Source: Pseudomonas peli (GTDB lineage: Bacteria > Pseudomonadota > Gammaproteobacteria > Pseudomonadales > Pseudomonadaceae). Taken from it: a stretch of 64,000 bases of DNA. The DNA lies in assembly GCF_900099645.1 (NCBI RefSeq), contig NZ_FMTL01000001.1, positions 558,001 through 622,000 on the forward strand, read 5' to 3'. Shown piece after piece: positions 37,075-46,529 of this stretch (the stretch's first letter is position 1; every line of letters starts with the position of its first letter). Under the pieces are notes generated by a model that was not told the DNA's origin, made no database searches, and saw nothing but the letters and a program-made list of their open reading frames with translations. Position numbers and translations under genes: made by a program.

Positions 37075-37326
37075 TTAGGCCGCAGCCTTAGCAGCATCCT
37101 TCAACAGCTGAGCAACACGATCAGACGGCTGTGCGCCGACGCTCAGCCAATGAGCCAGGCGATCTTGTTTAACGGACAGACGAACTTCCTGACCGCGAGC
37201 GATCGGGTTGAAGAAACCGATTTCTTCTTTGTGCGAACCGTCGCGTGGGTTACGGCTGTCGGTCACGTTGATTTTGTAGAACGGGCGCTTTTTGGAGCCG
37301 CCAAGGGCAAGACGAATCGTTAGCAT
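37075..37326 (-). CDS. rpsP: 30S ribosomal protein S16
   Basis: 83 aa, first gene of the operon. [20 protein letters not shown], then [14 protein letters not shown], the standard S16 signature. A good sigma-70-like promoter lies 73 bp upstream. Confidence 0.98.
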   Translation of the reverse strand: MLTIRLALGGSKKRPFYKINVTDSRNPRDGSHKEEIGFFNPIARGQEVRLSVKQDRLAHWLSVGAQPSDRVAQLLKDAAKAAA

Positions 37327-37398
37327 GTGAACATAGTTCCTGTAGTCGGTGCTGCAAATCTAAATGCACAGCGGGCATAGGTACCCGAAAGGCCGCAT

Positions 37399-37426
37399 AT
37401 TCTAAGGAATATCCGGATTTTTGCAA
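37399..37426 (-). promoter_or_regulatory. Predicted sigma-70 promoter of the rpsP operon
   Basis: On the minus strand TTGCAA (37421-37426), a 16-bp spacer, TAGAAT (37399-37404). A plausible -35/-10 pair about 73 bp before the rpsP start, in the right direction. Confidence 0.55.
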
Positions 37427-37510
37427 ATGGCTTTTTCAGGCGCATGAGGCCGTGCAAGCAAGATTTACCAGAGGGCCGCTATCCAAACCGGCCAATCAGC
37501 TCCCGCGAAA

Positions 37511-37535
37511 GGCGGGTTTACTGTGAACACCCGCC
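37511..37535 (-). terminator. ffh terminator
   Basis: GGCGGG ... CCCGCC stem (with weaker inner pairing), followed in the minus direction by TTTCGC, 45 bp past the ffh stop. It separates ffh from the rpsP promoter. Confidence 0.6.
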
Positions 37536-37579
37536 AACTCAGCGGGGTTTGCGCCGACATCACTGCCGCCGCGGATTCC

Positions 37580-38953
37580 TTACATTTTTGGCAGACCGCC
37601 CGGCATCATCCCGCCCATACCACGCATCATCTTGGCCATACCGCCCTTGGCAGTGAATTTCTTCATCATCTTCTGCATCTGCTTGTGCTGTTTGATCAGA
37701 CGACCAATATCCTGCACCTGGGTACCGGACCCCATGGCGATGCGGCGCTTGCGCGAGCCGCTGATGATTTCCGGATCGCGACGCTCCTGAGGGGTCATCG
37801 AGTTGATGATCGCCTCCATCTGTTTGAACTGCTTCTCGGCAGCGCCTTGGGCGTTGCCCATCTGGGCCAGATTGACGCCGCCCATCTGTGGCAGCTTGTC
37901 CATCAAGCCGCCGAGACCACCCATATTTTTCATTTGCTGCAGCTGATCGCGGAAGTCTTCGAGGTCGAAGCCCTTGCCCTTCTTCAGCTTCTTGGTGAGT
38001 TTCTCGGCCTTCTCGCGATCCAGGGTCTGCTCGGCCTGCTCGATCAGGCTGAGTACGTCGCCCATACCGAGAATGCGCGAAGCAATCCGATCCGGATGGA
38101 AGGGTTCCAGCGCCTCGGTCTTCTCACCCATACCGATAAACTTGATCGGCTTGCCGGTAATCGCCCGCACCGACAACGCCGCACCGCCGCGCGCATCACC
38201 GTCGACCTTGGTCAGCACCACACCGGTCAGTGGCAGCGCATCATTAAAGGCTTTGGCGGTGTTGGCGGCGTCCTGACCGGTCATGGCATCGACCACGAAC
38301 AGAGTCTCGACCGGCTTGATCGCCGCATGCAGTGCCTGGATCTCCGCCATCATCTCGGCATCGATGGCCAGACGACCGGCGGTATCGACGATCACTACAT
38401 CAATAAACTTGAGTTTGGCTTCCTTGATCGCCGCTTCAGCGATATCCACCGGCTTCTGGCTGAGATCGGAGGGGAAGAAGGTCACACCAATATCAGTGGC
38501 CAGGGTTTCCAGCTGCTTGATCGCCGCCGGACGGTAAACGTCGGCAGACACCACCATCACGGTCTTTTTCTTGCGCTCTTTAAGGAAGCGCGCCAGCTTA
38601 CCGACGGTGGTGGTCTTACCCGCACCCTGCAGACCTGCCATCAGCACCACGGCTGGCGGTACGGCATTCAACGCCAAGTCTTCGTTGGCCGCGCCCATCA
38701 GCTCTTCCAGCTCGGCACGGACAATCTTCACGAACGCCTGGCCTGGGGTCAGACTCTTCGAGACTTCGGTGCCGACCGCGCGATCTTTGACCTTATTAAC
38801 GAAGTCCTTGACTACCGGCAAGGCAACGTCAGCCTCGAGCAAGGCCATGCGCACTTCACGCAAGGTGTCCTTGATGTTGTCTTCGCTCAGTTTGGCTTTG
38901 CCAGTGACATTTCGCAGGGTCTGCGAAAGGCGGTCAGTCAGATTTTCGAACAT
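37580..38953 (-). CDS. ffh: Signal recognition particle protein Ffh
   Basis: GTPase that binds 4.5S RNA and signal sequences for cotranslational membrane targeting. 457 aa from the ATG at 38951-38953 (MFENLTDRLS), with AAAGGAA upstream; the frame is open further but has no ribosome site. NG domain with P-loop GLQGAGKTTT, DTAGRLAID and TKVDGDARGGAALS, then a Met-rich M domain with SGSRKRRIAMGSG, ending GGMMPGGLPKM. Upstream of rpsP on the same strand, as is usual. Confidence 0.97.
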   Translation of the reverse strand: MFENLTDRLSQTLRNVTGKAKLSEDNIKDTLREVRMALLEADVALPVVKDFVNKVKDRAVGTEVSKSLTPGQAFVKIVRAELEELMGAANEDLALNAVPPAVVLMAGLQGAGKTTTVGKLARFLKERKKKTVMVVSADVYRPAAIKQLETLATDIGVTFFPSDLSQKPVDIAEAAIKEAKLKFIDVVIVDTAGRLAIDAEMMAEIQALHAAIKPVETLFVVDAMTGQDAANTAKAFNDALPLTGVVLTKVDGDARGGAALSVRAITGKPIKFIGMGEKTEALEPFHPDRIASRILGMGDVLSLIEQAEQTLDREKAEKLTKKLKKGKGFDLEDFRDQLQQMKNMGGLGGLMDKLPQMGGVNLAQMGNAQGAAEKQFKQMEAIINSMTPQERRDPEIISGSRKRRIAMGSGTQVQDIGRLIKQHKQMQKMMKKFTAKGGMAKMMRGMGGMMPGGLPKM

Positions 38954-39109
38954 GCGCGTTCCTTTCAGGCTCAGCCGAGCCGAGGGTGGGCTTGCAACAG
39001 GTAGCAGATTATAGCGAAGACTACGAGGCACCGACACCGCCAGACGCTTTCGTGGCATACGGGTTGTATGCCACACTGGCCGCCTTTCGGGTTTGCCTAA
39101 CAAGGATTT

Positions 39110-39910
39110 ATGCACCCTCTGCTACCCAGCCTCGCCGCTGCCTGCCTCTATGCCGGAGCCGCACTCTATCAAGGCCTGCGCCTGCAACAGCGCAGCACAT
39201 CCAACAAGCGCCTGCTGGTTGCACTCGGCACACTGGCATTGCTACTGCACGGCAGCAGCCTGTTTCTGCAAATGTTCGATGCCAGTGGTCTGTCGCTTGA
39301 CTTCTTCAAGGCCGCCAGCCTGATTGCCGCAGCCGTTATTCTGCTAACGCTGCTGGCCTGCATGCGAATCCCGGTGGAAAACCTGCTATTGCTGCTATTT
39401 CCCCTGGGCTTTGTCACGGTGCTGCTCGCGCAATTTATGCCCAGCGGCACCACCCAGGCCATTGATGAAGCACCCGGCATCCTGGCGCACATCCTGCTGT
39501 CGATCACCGCCTACGGCATGCTGACTATTGCTGTATTCCAGTCGCTGCTGCTGCTATTGCAGGACCATCAGCTCAAGCACAAGCACCCGTCCGGGCTGAT
39601 CAAAAACTTCCCGCCCCTACAGACCATGGAAAGCCTGTTGTTCGGCTTTCTCTGGGCCGGCTGGGGATTGCTGTCACTTTCTCTACTGTCTGGCGCGCTG
39701 TTTATCAGCGACCTGTTTGCCCAGCACCTTGCGCATAAAACTATCCTGTCGTGCTTTGCCTGGGTGGTGTTTGCCGTGCTGTTGTGGGGCCGCCATCAAC
39801 TCGGCTGGCGCGGCCACAAAGCCATTCGCTGGACCCTGGCGGGCTTCTGCCTGCTGATGCTGGCCTACTTCGGCAGCAAACTGGTTCGCGAATTCATCCT
39901 GCACATCTAG
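39110..39910 (+). CDS. CcsA/YpjD-like cytochrome-c-assembly family membrane protein
   Basis: 266 aa with eight or so membrane helices. Matches the CcsA-like (CytC_asm) family found next to ffh and the CorC-like gene in Pseudomonas. The helix ILAHILLSITAYGMLTIAVF (about 124-143) contains the family His. Also LLFGFLWAGWGLL, close to the WWD-type loop but lacking a full WGxWWxWD. The role is not established; heme handling is inferred from the family only. Confidence 0.8.
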   Translation: MHPLLPSLAAACLYAGAALYQGLRLQQRSTSNKRLLVALGTLALLLHGSSLFLQMFDASGLSLDFFKAASLIAAAVILLTLLACMRIPVENLLLLLFPLGFVTVLLAQFMPSGTTQAIDEAPGILAHILLSITAYGMLTIAVFQSLLLLLQDHQLKHKHPSGLIKNFPPLQTMESLLFGFLWAGWGLLSLSLLSGALFISDLFAQHLAHKTILSCFAWVVFAVLLWGRHQLGWRGHKAIRWTLAGFCLLMLAYFGSKLVREFILHI

Positions 39911-39928
39911 CCCCAAGGGCCCTCACAA

Positions 39929-41218
<1,290 letters not shown>

Positions 41219-41920
41219 CGGCCAGCCCCTGCGCCCACACGCGATAGCCTAGGCCTGATGGGTGATAACCATCACGCGCCAGGTACTCGGCGGAAAACTC
41301 CAGCTCAACCGCGTGATGCCCTGCCCCCAGGCTTGCCGCTAGCTGGCGCAGGCGCGCATCCAGCAAGCCTGCGCGCATACCAAGTAACCGCCGCAGCAGC
41401 CAGGGCAAGGCGCTGAAATGCTGCAGCGGCGGCACACTGCTAAACGCCACCCGAGTGCCGCGCGCAGCCAACGCTTCAGCCATACCGCCGAGTGCGGCGT
41501 CCCAGCGTGGCAATGAGGTCAGGTGGGTGGTGTCATTGACGCCGAAGACCAGTAGCGCCAGATCAAAGGACTGATCCAGCACCTGCGGCAGCAGCCGCTC
41601 ATGGGCCTGCGCGGCGGTAATGCCGTTCTCGCCGCACGCCCTCCAGGCAACCGGATGACCGCAACGCGCAGCCAGAGCAGTAGCTAGCTGCCCGACCAGC
41701 GCGGCGTCCAGCTCATCCACACCGACGCCAACTACGGTCGACTCGCCCAGCACTAAAAGGCGCAATGGCTCGCCCGGTAAATCCGCGCCTGCCACGCCGC
41801 TCAACAACCCTGCGGCTGGAGGTAAACGCAGCGCGTTGCGCCGCGTGCGTACTGCCAGCGGCAAGGCAATCGGCGCCAGCAGCGCCAAGCCTAGCCACCA
41901 GGCATAGGCGCGCAGCGCAT

Positions 41921-43102
41921 TCACAGCTCGACCTTAACCGCCTGCGCCGCACGCGTGGCCTTGGCCCGCGCAGCTTGCAATGATTCATCCCGCGCAAGCG
42001 CCACACCCATACGGCGCTGGCCGCTAACTTCCGGCTTGCCGAACAGGCGCAAAGCGGTATCCGGTTCAGCTAGAGCTGCCGCCAGATTGCCGAAGCTGAC
42101 CTGCTGCGACTCGCCCTCGACCAATATCACCGCAGAAGCCGACGGCCCGAACTGACGAATCGCCGGAATCGGCAGCCCGAGAATCGCCCGCGCATGCAGG
42201 GCAAACTCGGACAGATCCTGGGAAATCAGAGTGACCAAGCCGGTGTCGTGCGGGCGCGGCGAGATTTCGCAGAACCACACCTGATCACCTTTGACGAACA
42301 GTTCCACACCAAACAGCCCACGCCCACCCAGCGACTCGGTAACCGCCAGGGCGATGCGCTCAGCCTCGGCCTGAGCCTTGGCGCTCATCGGCTGCGGCTG
42401 CCAGGACTCCTGGTAGTCGCCCTTGACCTGACGATGGCCAACAGGCGCGCAGAAGGTGGTGCCACCACTGTGGCGCACGGTAAGCAAGGCGATTTCATAA
42501 TCAAAATCGATAAAGCCCTCGACGATCACCCGTCCCTTGCCGGCACGGCCACCGGCCTGGGCGTAATCCCAGGCAGCTTGCAGATCATCCAGGCTTTTAA
42601 GCACCGACTGGCCCTTGCCGGAAGAGCTCATGATCGGTTTGATCAGGCAGGGAAAACCAATCGCCTCAACAGCCGCGCGACATTCCTCAAAGGAGTCGGC
42701 AAACCGATAAGGCGAGGTCGGCAGACCCAGCTCTTCGGCAGCCAGACGGCGGATGCCTTCACGGTTCATGGTCAGCTGCGCAGCGCGGGCACTGGGGATG
42801 ACGGTGAAACCTTCATTCTCCAGCTCGACCAGGGTCGCGGTGGCAATGGCCTCGATTTCCGGAACGATATAGTGCGGCTGCTCCAGCTCGATCACCGCGC
42901 GCAGGGCTGCGCCATCGAGCATATTGATCACATGGCTGCGATGCGCCACCTGCATGGCCGGCGCGTTCGCGTAACGGTCAACGGCAATCACCTCGACACC
43001 AAGGCGTTGCAGTTCGATCACCACTTCCTTGCCCAGCTCGCCAGAGCCACACAACAGCACACGGGTCGCGCTCGGCGACAAAGGGGTTCCGATACGGGGC
43101 AT
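41921..43102 (-). CDS. purT: Formate-dependent GAR transformylase PurT
   Basis: Purine-synthesis enzyme using ATP and formate to formylate glycinamide ribonucleotide, an alternative to folate-dependent PurN. 393 aa ATP-grasp: [20 protein letters not shown] at 15-34, [15 protein letters not shown], then [18 protein letters not shown] and [20 protein letters not shown]. The next gene overlaps by 4 bp, so translation is likely coupled. Confidence 0.97.
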   Translation of the reverse strand: MPRIGTPLSPSATRVLLCGSGELGKEVVIELQRLGVEVIAVDRYANAPAMQVAHRSHVINMLDGAALRAVIELEQPHYIVPEIEAIATATLVELENEGFTVIPSARAAQLTMNREGIRRLAAEELGLPTSPYRFADSFEECRAAVEAIGFPCLIKPIMSSSGKGQSVLKSLDDLQAAWDYAQAGGRAGKGRVIVEGFIDFDYEIALLTVRHSGGTTFCAPVGHRQVKGDYQESWQPQPMSAKAQAEAERIALAVTESLGGRGLFGVELFVKGDQVWFCEISPRPHDTGLVTLISQDLSEFALHARAILGLPIPAIRQFGPSASAVILVEGESQQVSFGNLAAALAEPDTALRLFGKPEVSGQRRMGVALARDESLQAARAKATRAAQAVKVEL

Positions 43103-43129
43103 GGTGAATCCTCAAACTGATCAAGAAAG

Positions 43130-43321
43130 TTACAGCAGAATGCCTTTGGCCTTAGCCCGCTCATGACACTGAACCAACACATCACGGCGTTCAGCGTTAT
43201 CCATCAGACTCCAGCGGGTGATTTCGGCGACCGTGCGCTGGCAACCGATACAGATATCTTCATCATCCAGCGCGCAGACATGCACGCAGGGCGAGGCAAC
43301 GGGACGTTCCTGCGATTGCAT
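43130..43321 (-). CDS. DUF1289 small Cys protein
   Basis: 63 aa. Four conserved Cys: SPCVHVCALDDEDICIGCQR, then WSLMDNAERRDVL, the whole DUF1289 signature. Possibly binds an iron-sulfur cluster or zinc; the role is unknown. Its ATG overlaps the stop of the gamma-carbonic-anhydrase gene (TGATG), so they are cotranscribed. Confidence 0.92.
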   Translation of the reverse strand: MQSQERPVASPCVHVCALDDEDICIGCQRTVAEITRWSLMDNAERRDVLVQCHERAKAKGILL

Positions 43322-43845
43322 CAGTCGTCCTGCTCCTGCAGATCACGGGCATAGCGCTGGGCGTTGTGCACGTAATGGGCGGCGCTGGCTTCGAGCATCT
43401 TCTTCTGCGGTTCGGACAGCTCGCGCACCACCTTGCCGGGCGAGCCCATAACCAGCGAGCCGTCGGGAATTTCCTTGCCTTCACCGATCAGGCTGTTGGC
43501 GCCGATGATGCAGTACTTACCGATTTTCGCGCCATTGAGGATCACCGCATTGATGCCGATCAGGCTGTAATCACCCACCGTGCAACCGTGCAGCATGGCG
43601 TTATGGCCAATGGTCACCCCAGTGCCGATATTCAGTGGAAAGCCCATGTCGGTGTGCATCACGGTACCGTCCTGCACATTGCTGTTCTCGCCGATATGAA
43701 TCAGCTCGTTGTCACCGCGCAGCACGGCGTTGAACCACACGCTGGCACCCGGCTCCAGTTTGACCTTGCCGACCAGGGTGGCATTCGGTGCAACCCAGCT
43801 GTCGGCATGGGCCTCGACGTGGGACGAACCCAGGCGGTATTTCAT
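43321..43845 (-). CDS. Gamma-class carbonic anhydrase family protein
   Basis: 174 aa left-handed beta-helix trimer type (YrdA/PaaY-like). Hexapeptide repeats: [32 protein letters not shown] with His, [11 protein letters not shown] with the two other His ligands, [14 protein letters not shown]. The three His metal ligands are present. Enzyme activity varies across the family. The ATG at 43843-43845 is preferred over an upstream start. Confidence 0.9.
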   Translation of the reverse strand: MKYRLGSSHVEAHADSWVAPNATLVGKVKLEPGASVWFNAVLRGDNELIHIGENSNVQDGTVMHTDMGFPLNIGTGVTIGHNAMLHGCTVGDYSLIGINAVILNGAKIGKYCIIGANSLIGEGKEIPDGSLVMGSPGKVVRELSEPQKKMLEASAAHYVHNAQRYARDLQEQDD

Positions 43846-43864
43846 GGATGCTTCCTCAATAAGC

Positions 43865-44470
43865 TCAGGTGAGCTTGATAAAGTGCTCGGGCGGCTGGTG
43901 CATATCGATATGCACATCGTCGAACACCAGGTTGACCAACTCGACCAGCATAATCGCCGTCAGCCCCCAGATTTTATATTCGCCATAGCGGTAACTCGGC
44001 ACATACCAGCTGCGCCCGAGGTAATCGATACGGTGGGTGGTTTCCCGCGGATCGTCGCGAAAGAACGCCAGCGGCACGGCAAATACGGCGGCAATCTCAC
44101 CGTCGTTAGGCTTGTACTCGACAAAGTCCGGCACCAGGCCGACATAAGGGGTGACCTTAATACCGTGGCGCGACACCAGGGTACTGAGCGGCCCTACCAC
44201 CTCGACCAAACCCGGCGGCAAGCCAATTTCCTCTTCAGCCTCGCGCAAAGCGGTCTCGACCAGATCGGCATCTTCCGGATCACGCCGACCACCGGGAAAC
44301 GCCACTTCACCACCATGGGTAGACAAACCGCTGGCGCGCAAGGTCAGTACCACTTCCGGCTCATCGCTGCGGGTGATGGGCACCAGCACTGCGGCCTCAG
44401 GGTAGCGCTTGTCAGTCTGCAGAATGTGCGGGCTATAGCCACGCATGCGATGGAGCAACTCGTCCAGCAT
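43865..44470 (-). CDS. CoA pyrophosphatase, Nudix (NudL-like)
   Basis: 201 aa from the ATG giving [12 protein letters not shown]. The Nudix box is complete: [20 protein letters not shown] then EEIGL (about 70-92), preceded by GGEVAFPGG, as in CoA-specific NudL enzymes. C-terminal [11 protein letters not shown] with MLVELV also fits. Predicted to cleave CoA or acyl-CoA. Just upstream of the carbonic-anhydrase gene (19 bp). Confidence 0.9.
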   Translation of the reverse strand: MLDELLHRMRGYSPHILQTDKRYPEAAVLVPITRSDEPEVVLTLRASGLSTHGGEVAFPGGRRDPEDADLVETALREAEEEIGLPPGLVEVVGPLSTLVSRHGIKVTPYVGLVPDFVEYKPNDGEIAAVFAVPLAFFRDDPRETTHRIDYLGRSWYVPSYRYGEYKIWGLTAIMLVELVNLVFDDVHIDMHQPPEHFIKLT

Positions 44471-44643
44471 GAGGATTCTCGGTCTTTTATTCTGCGTTCG
44501 ATCATGGCACGAAAGCAGCGCACGGCCCAAGCCCTGCGCCAGCAGCGGCAATCATTCAGGCGCTGGATAATTTGCCCTGTCAGGCCGCTTGCCGAGCAGC
44601 TGATATGCGCGCCAAGATAGCCAACACGCAGCGAGGATCTGGC

Positions 44644-45201
44644 ATGAAGTTCTGTAGCAACTGTGGCGGCGCGATCAGCCACATCATCCCGCAGGGGGAG
44701 AACCGCCTACGCCACGTCTGCACGCAGTGCCAGACCGTGCATTACCAGAACCCGCGCATCATCGCTGGCTGCTTGCCGGTGTGGGGCGAACAGGTGCTGC
44801 TGTGCCGCCGCGCCATCGAGCCACGGCACGGTTACTGGACCCTGCCGGCCGGTTTTATGGAGAACGGCGAAACCCTGGAACAGGCCGCCGCCCGCGAAAC
44901 CCATGAAGAAGCCTGCGCGCGGGTGCGCAGCCTGAGCCTCTATACCCTGTTCGATCTGCCGCACATCAATCAGGTGTATATGCTGTTTCGCGCCGAGCTG
45001 GTCGACCTGGACTTTGCCCCCGGTGAAGAAAGCCTGGAGGTTCAGCTATTTCACGAACAGGACATCCCCTGGTCAGAGCTGGCTTTCCCGACCATCGGGC
45101 GTACCTTAGAATGCTACTTCGCAGACCGCCGCGAGCAGCACTACCCGGTCCGCAACGAGCCGCTCGAAGCCTTGCGCGCACATTACAAGAAAGCCTTTTG
45201 A
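44644..45201 (+). CDS. Zinc-ribbon Nudix hydrolase
   Basis: 185 aa with GAGG upstream of the ATG at 44644. A zinc ribbon (CSNCGG at 4-9 and CTQC around 33) precedes a Nudix domain with GFMENGETLEQAAARETHEE then ACARV, a full Nudix box. Similar to NADH-pyrophosphatase-like enzymes lacking their N-terminal domain; substrate unknown. Divergent from the NudL-like gene. Confidence 0.9.
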   Translation: MKFCSNCGGAISHIIPQGENRLRHVCTQCQTVHYQNPRIIAGCLPVWGEQVLLCRRAIEPRHGYWTLPAGFMENGETLEQAAARETHEEACARVRSLSLYTLFDLPHINQVYMLFRAELVDLDFAPGEESLEVQLFHEQDIPWSELAFPTIGRTLECYFADRREQHYPVRNEPLEALRAHYKKAF

Positions 45202-45216
45202 TTCACGGGAAATACG

Positions 45217-45720
45217 ATGCGCTGGTTGTTCGCCCTACTCTGCCTGACCGTTACCCTGGCTGCTCCCGCCAGCACCACACCGACCCTAAATGGCAAAACC
45301 ATCGACAAGGTGTTGGTGATCAAATCTGAACGCAAATTGCACCTGATCAGCCGTGGCGACACCCTCAAATCCTATCGCATCTCTCTGGGCAAAAAGCCTA
45401 AAGGGGCCAAACAGCGCGAAGGCGACCTGCGCACCCCGGAAGGTTTCTATTGGATCGACTGGCGCAAGACCAGCGACAAGTACAACCTGTCCATGCACAT
45501 CTCCTACCCCAACGCCCGCGACCAGGCGCAAGCCCGCGCCAAGGGTGTACCGGCCGGCGGCATGATCATGATTCACGGCACGCCGCTGGATGAGGAATAC
45601 CCGGAGTGGATGTTCCACACCCTGGACTGGACCGAAGGCTGCATCGCCATGCGCAACATTGATATGCGCGAGGTCTGGGCAGTGGTCAAGGACGGCACCC
45701 TGATCGAAATCAGACCCTGA
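45217..45720 (+). CDS. L,D-transpeptidase-like protein (YafK/YkuD type)
   Basis: 167 aa with a signal peptide (about 1-18, LAAPAST). YkuD domain: KVLVIKSERKLHLI, KQREGDLRTPEGFYWIDWRK, then MIHGTPL (His) and DWTEGCIAMRNIDM (catalytic Cys with Thr-Glu-Gly-Cys in place of the usual SxGC). Probably works on murein crosslinks or lipoprotein attachment. 15 bp after the Nudix gene, so an operon; a strong terminator follows. Confidence 0.9.
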   Translation: MRWLFALLCLTVTLAAPASTTPTLNGKTIDKVLVIKSERKLHLISRGDTLKSYRISLGKKPKGAKQREGDLRTPEGFYWIDWRKTSDKYNLSMHISYPNARDQAQARAKGVPAGGMIMIHGTPLDEEYPEWMFHTLDWTEGCIAMRNIDMREVWAVVKDGTLIEIRP

Positions 45721-45731
45721 TCAACAGACAT

Positions 45732-45760
45732 AAAAAAGGCGCCTTCATGGCGCCTTTTTT
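45732..45760. terminator. Bidirectional terminator
   Basis: A perfect 12-bp stem AAAAAAGGCGCC / GGCGCCTTTTTT with a TTCAT loop between two convergent genes; T-run in both directions. Confidence 0.92.
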
Positions 45761-45765
45761 ATGAA

Positions 45766-46083
45766 TTAGAACTGGATATCTGACAGCCGCCACACCTCAA
45801 AAGCCGGCGTCTCATAGGGATGCTGCTTCTTCATGGCCTTAACGGCATCATGGATCAGCTCATCGGCCACCACCATCTCGACTTTCCACTCTGCTACCTG
45901 CTCGACCTGCCCAGGCTGACCGAGAAATGGCTGACTGCCTTCCAGAGCGCGGAACTGGCCCTGCCCCAGGGTCTGCCAACAACACTGATCATAATGACCA
46001 ATACGTCCGCCGCCGGCGCTGAACACCGCGTTTTTCACGGCATCCAGATGAGTTTCAGGCACATAAAAACACAGCTTGTACAT
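45766..46083 (-). CDS. YqfO/Nif3-like (CutA-fold) protein
   Basis: 105 aa from the ATG at 46081-46083 (MYKLCFYVPE), with GGAG before it. Corresponds to the inserted YqfO domain of Nif3-family proteins as a free protein: AVFSAGGGRIGHYDQCCWQ, later HPYETPAFEVW. Likely binds metal or a small ligand by fold analogy; function not known. Shares the bidirectional terminator with the L,D-transpeptidase gene. Confidence 0.88.
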   Translation of the reverse strand: MYKLCFYVPETHLDAVKNAVFSAGGGRIGHYDQCCWQTLGQGQFRALEGSQPFLGQPGQVEQVAEWKVEMVVADELIHDAVKAMKKQHPYETPAFEVWRLSDIQF

Positions 46084-46241
46084 CGAAGTCTCCGCCGGCA
46101 AGACTGATAAAAACAGTTCGATAATGATGCCACACAATAATGGCATTTTGCCTTATCGGGTATTCGCGCAGCCCATCACATTTGCACCCTATGACCGGAT
46201 AATGTGCAGTGTGTTCAACGTATTAGCTTAATAAGCCCAGG

Positions 46242-46511
46242 CTACAAACCACGCCAGAATCGCCGCCAGCGGGCCTTGAAGCCGCTTACCGGCTGGTTAT
46301 GGCTACCATCACAGTAAGGTAGACGTTGCGAGCGAGCGCAACGGCAAAGCAGCAGAAACTGCTCACGTTCAGGCTGCAGTTCAAGCGCATCAGGGCAGGC
46401 AGAAACACAATCGGGAAGCTGGGACGAACGCCCGCAGCGGCACAGCAATAAAGTATCGCCAGGTTTGACCTGGCGCACCTCAGGCAGAATCGGCGCAGGC
46501 TTACTCGACAT
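46242..46511 (-). CDS. Double CDGSH-type iron-sulfur protein, first repeat Cys for His
   Basis: 89 aa, two CDGSH-like repeats. The second (about 56-71) is canonical: CRCARSQRLPYCDGSH, giving a 3Cys-1His [2Fe-2S] site. The first (about 24-39) reads CRCGRSSQLPDCVSAC: the Cys-x-Cys-x2-Ser-x3-Pro-x-Cys frame is kept, but the position of the ligand His is Cys. If it holds a cluster, it would be all-Cys. No membrane anchor. It lies between the YqfO-like gene and purL on the same strand, 18 bp downstream of purL. The redox role is inferred. Confidence 0.85.
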   Translation of the reverse strand: MSSKPAPILPEVRQVKPGDTLLLCRCGRSSQLPDCVSACPDALELQPEREQFLLLCRCARSQRLPYCDGSHNQPVSGFKARWRRFWRGL

Positions 46512-46529
46512 AAGCCCGCGCCAACCGGA

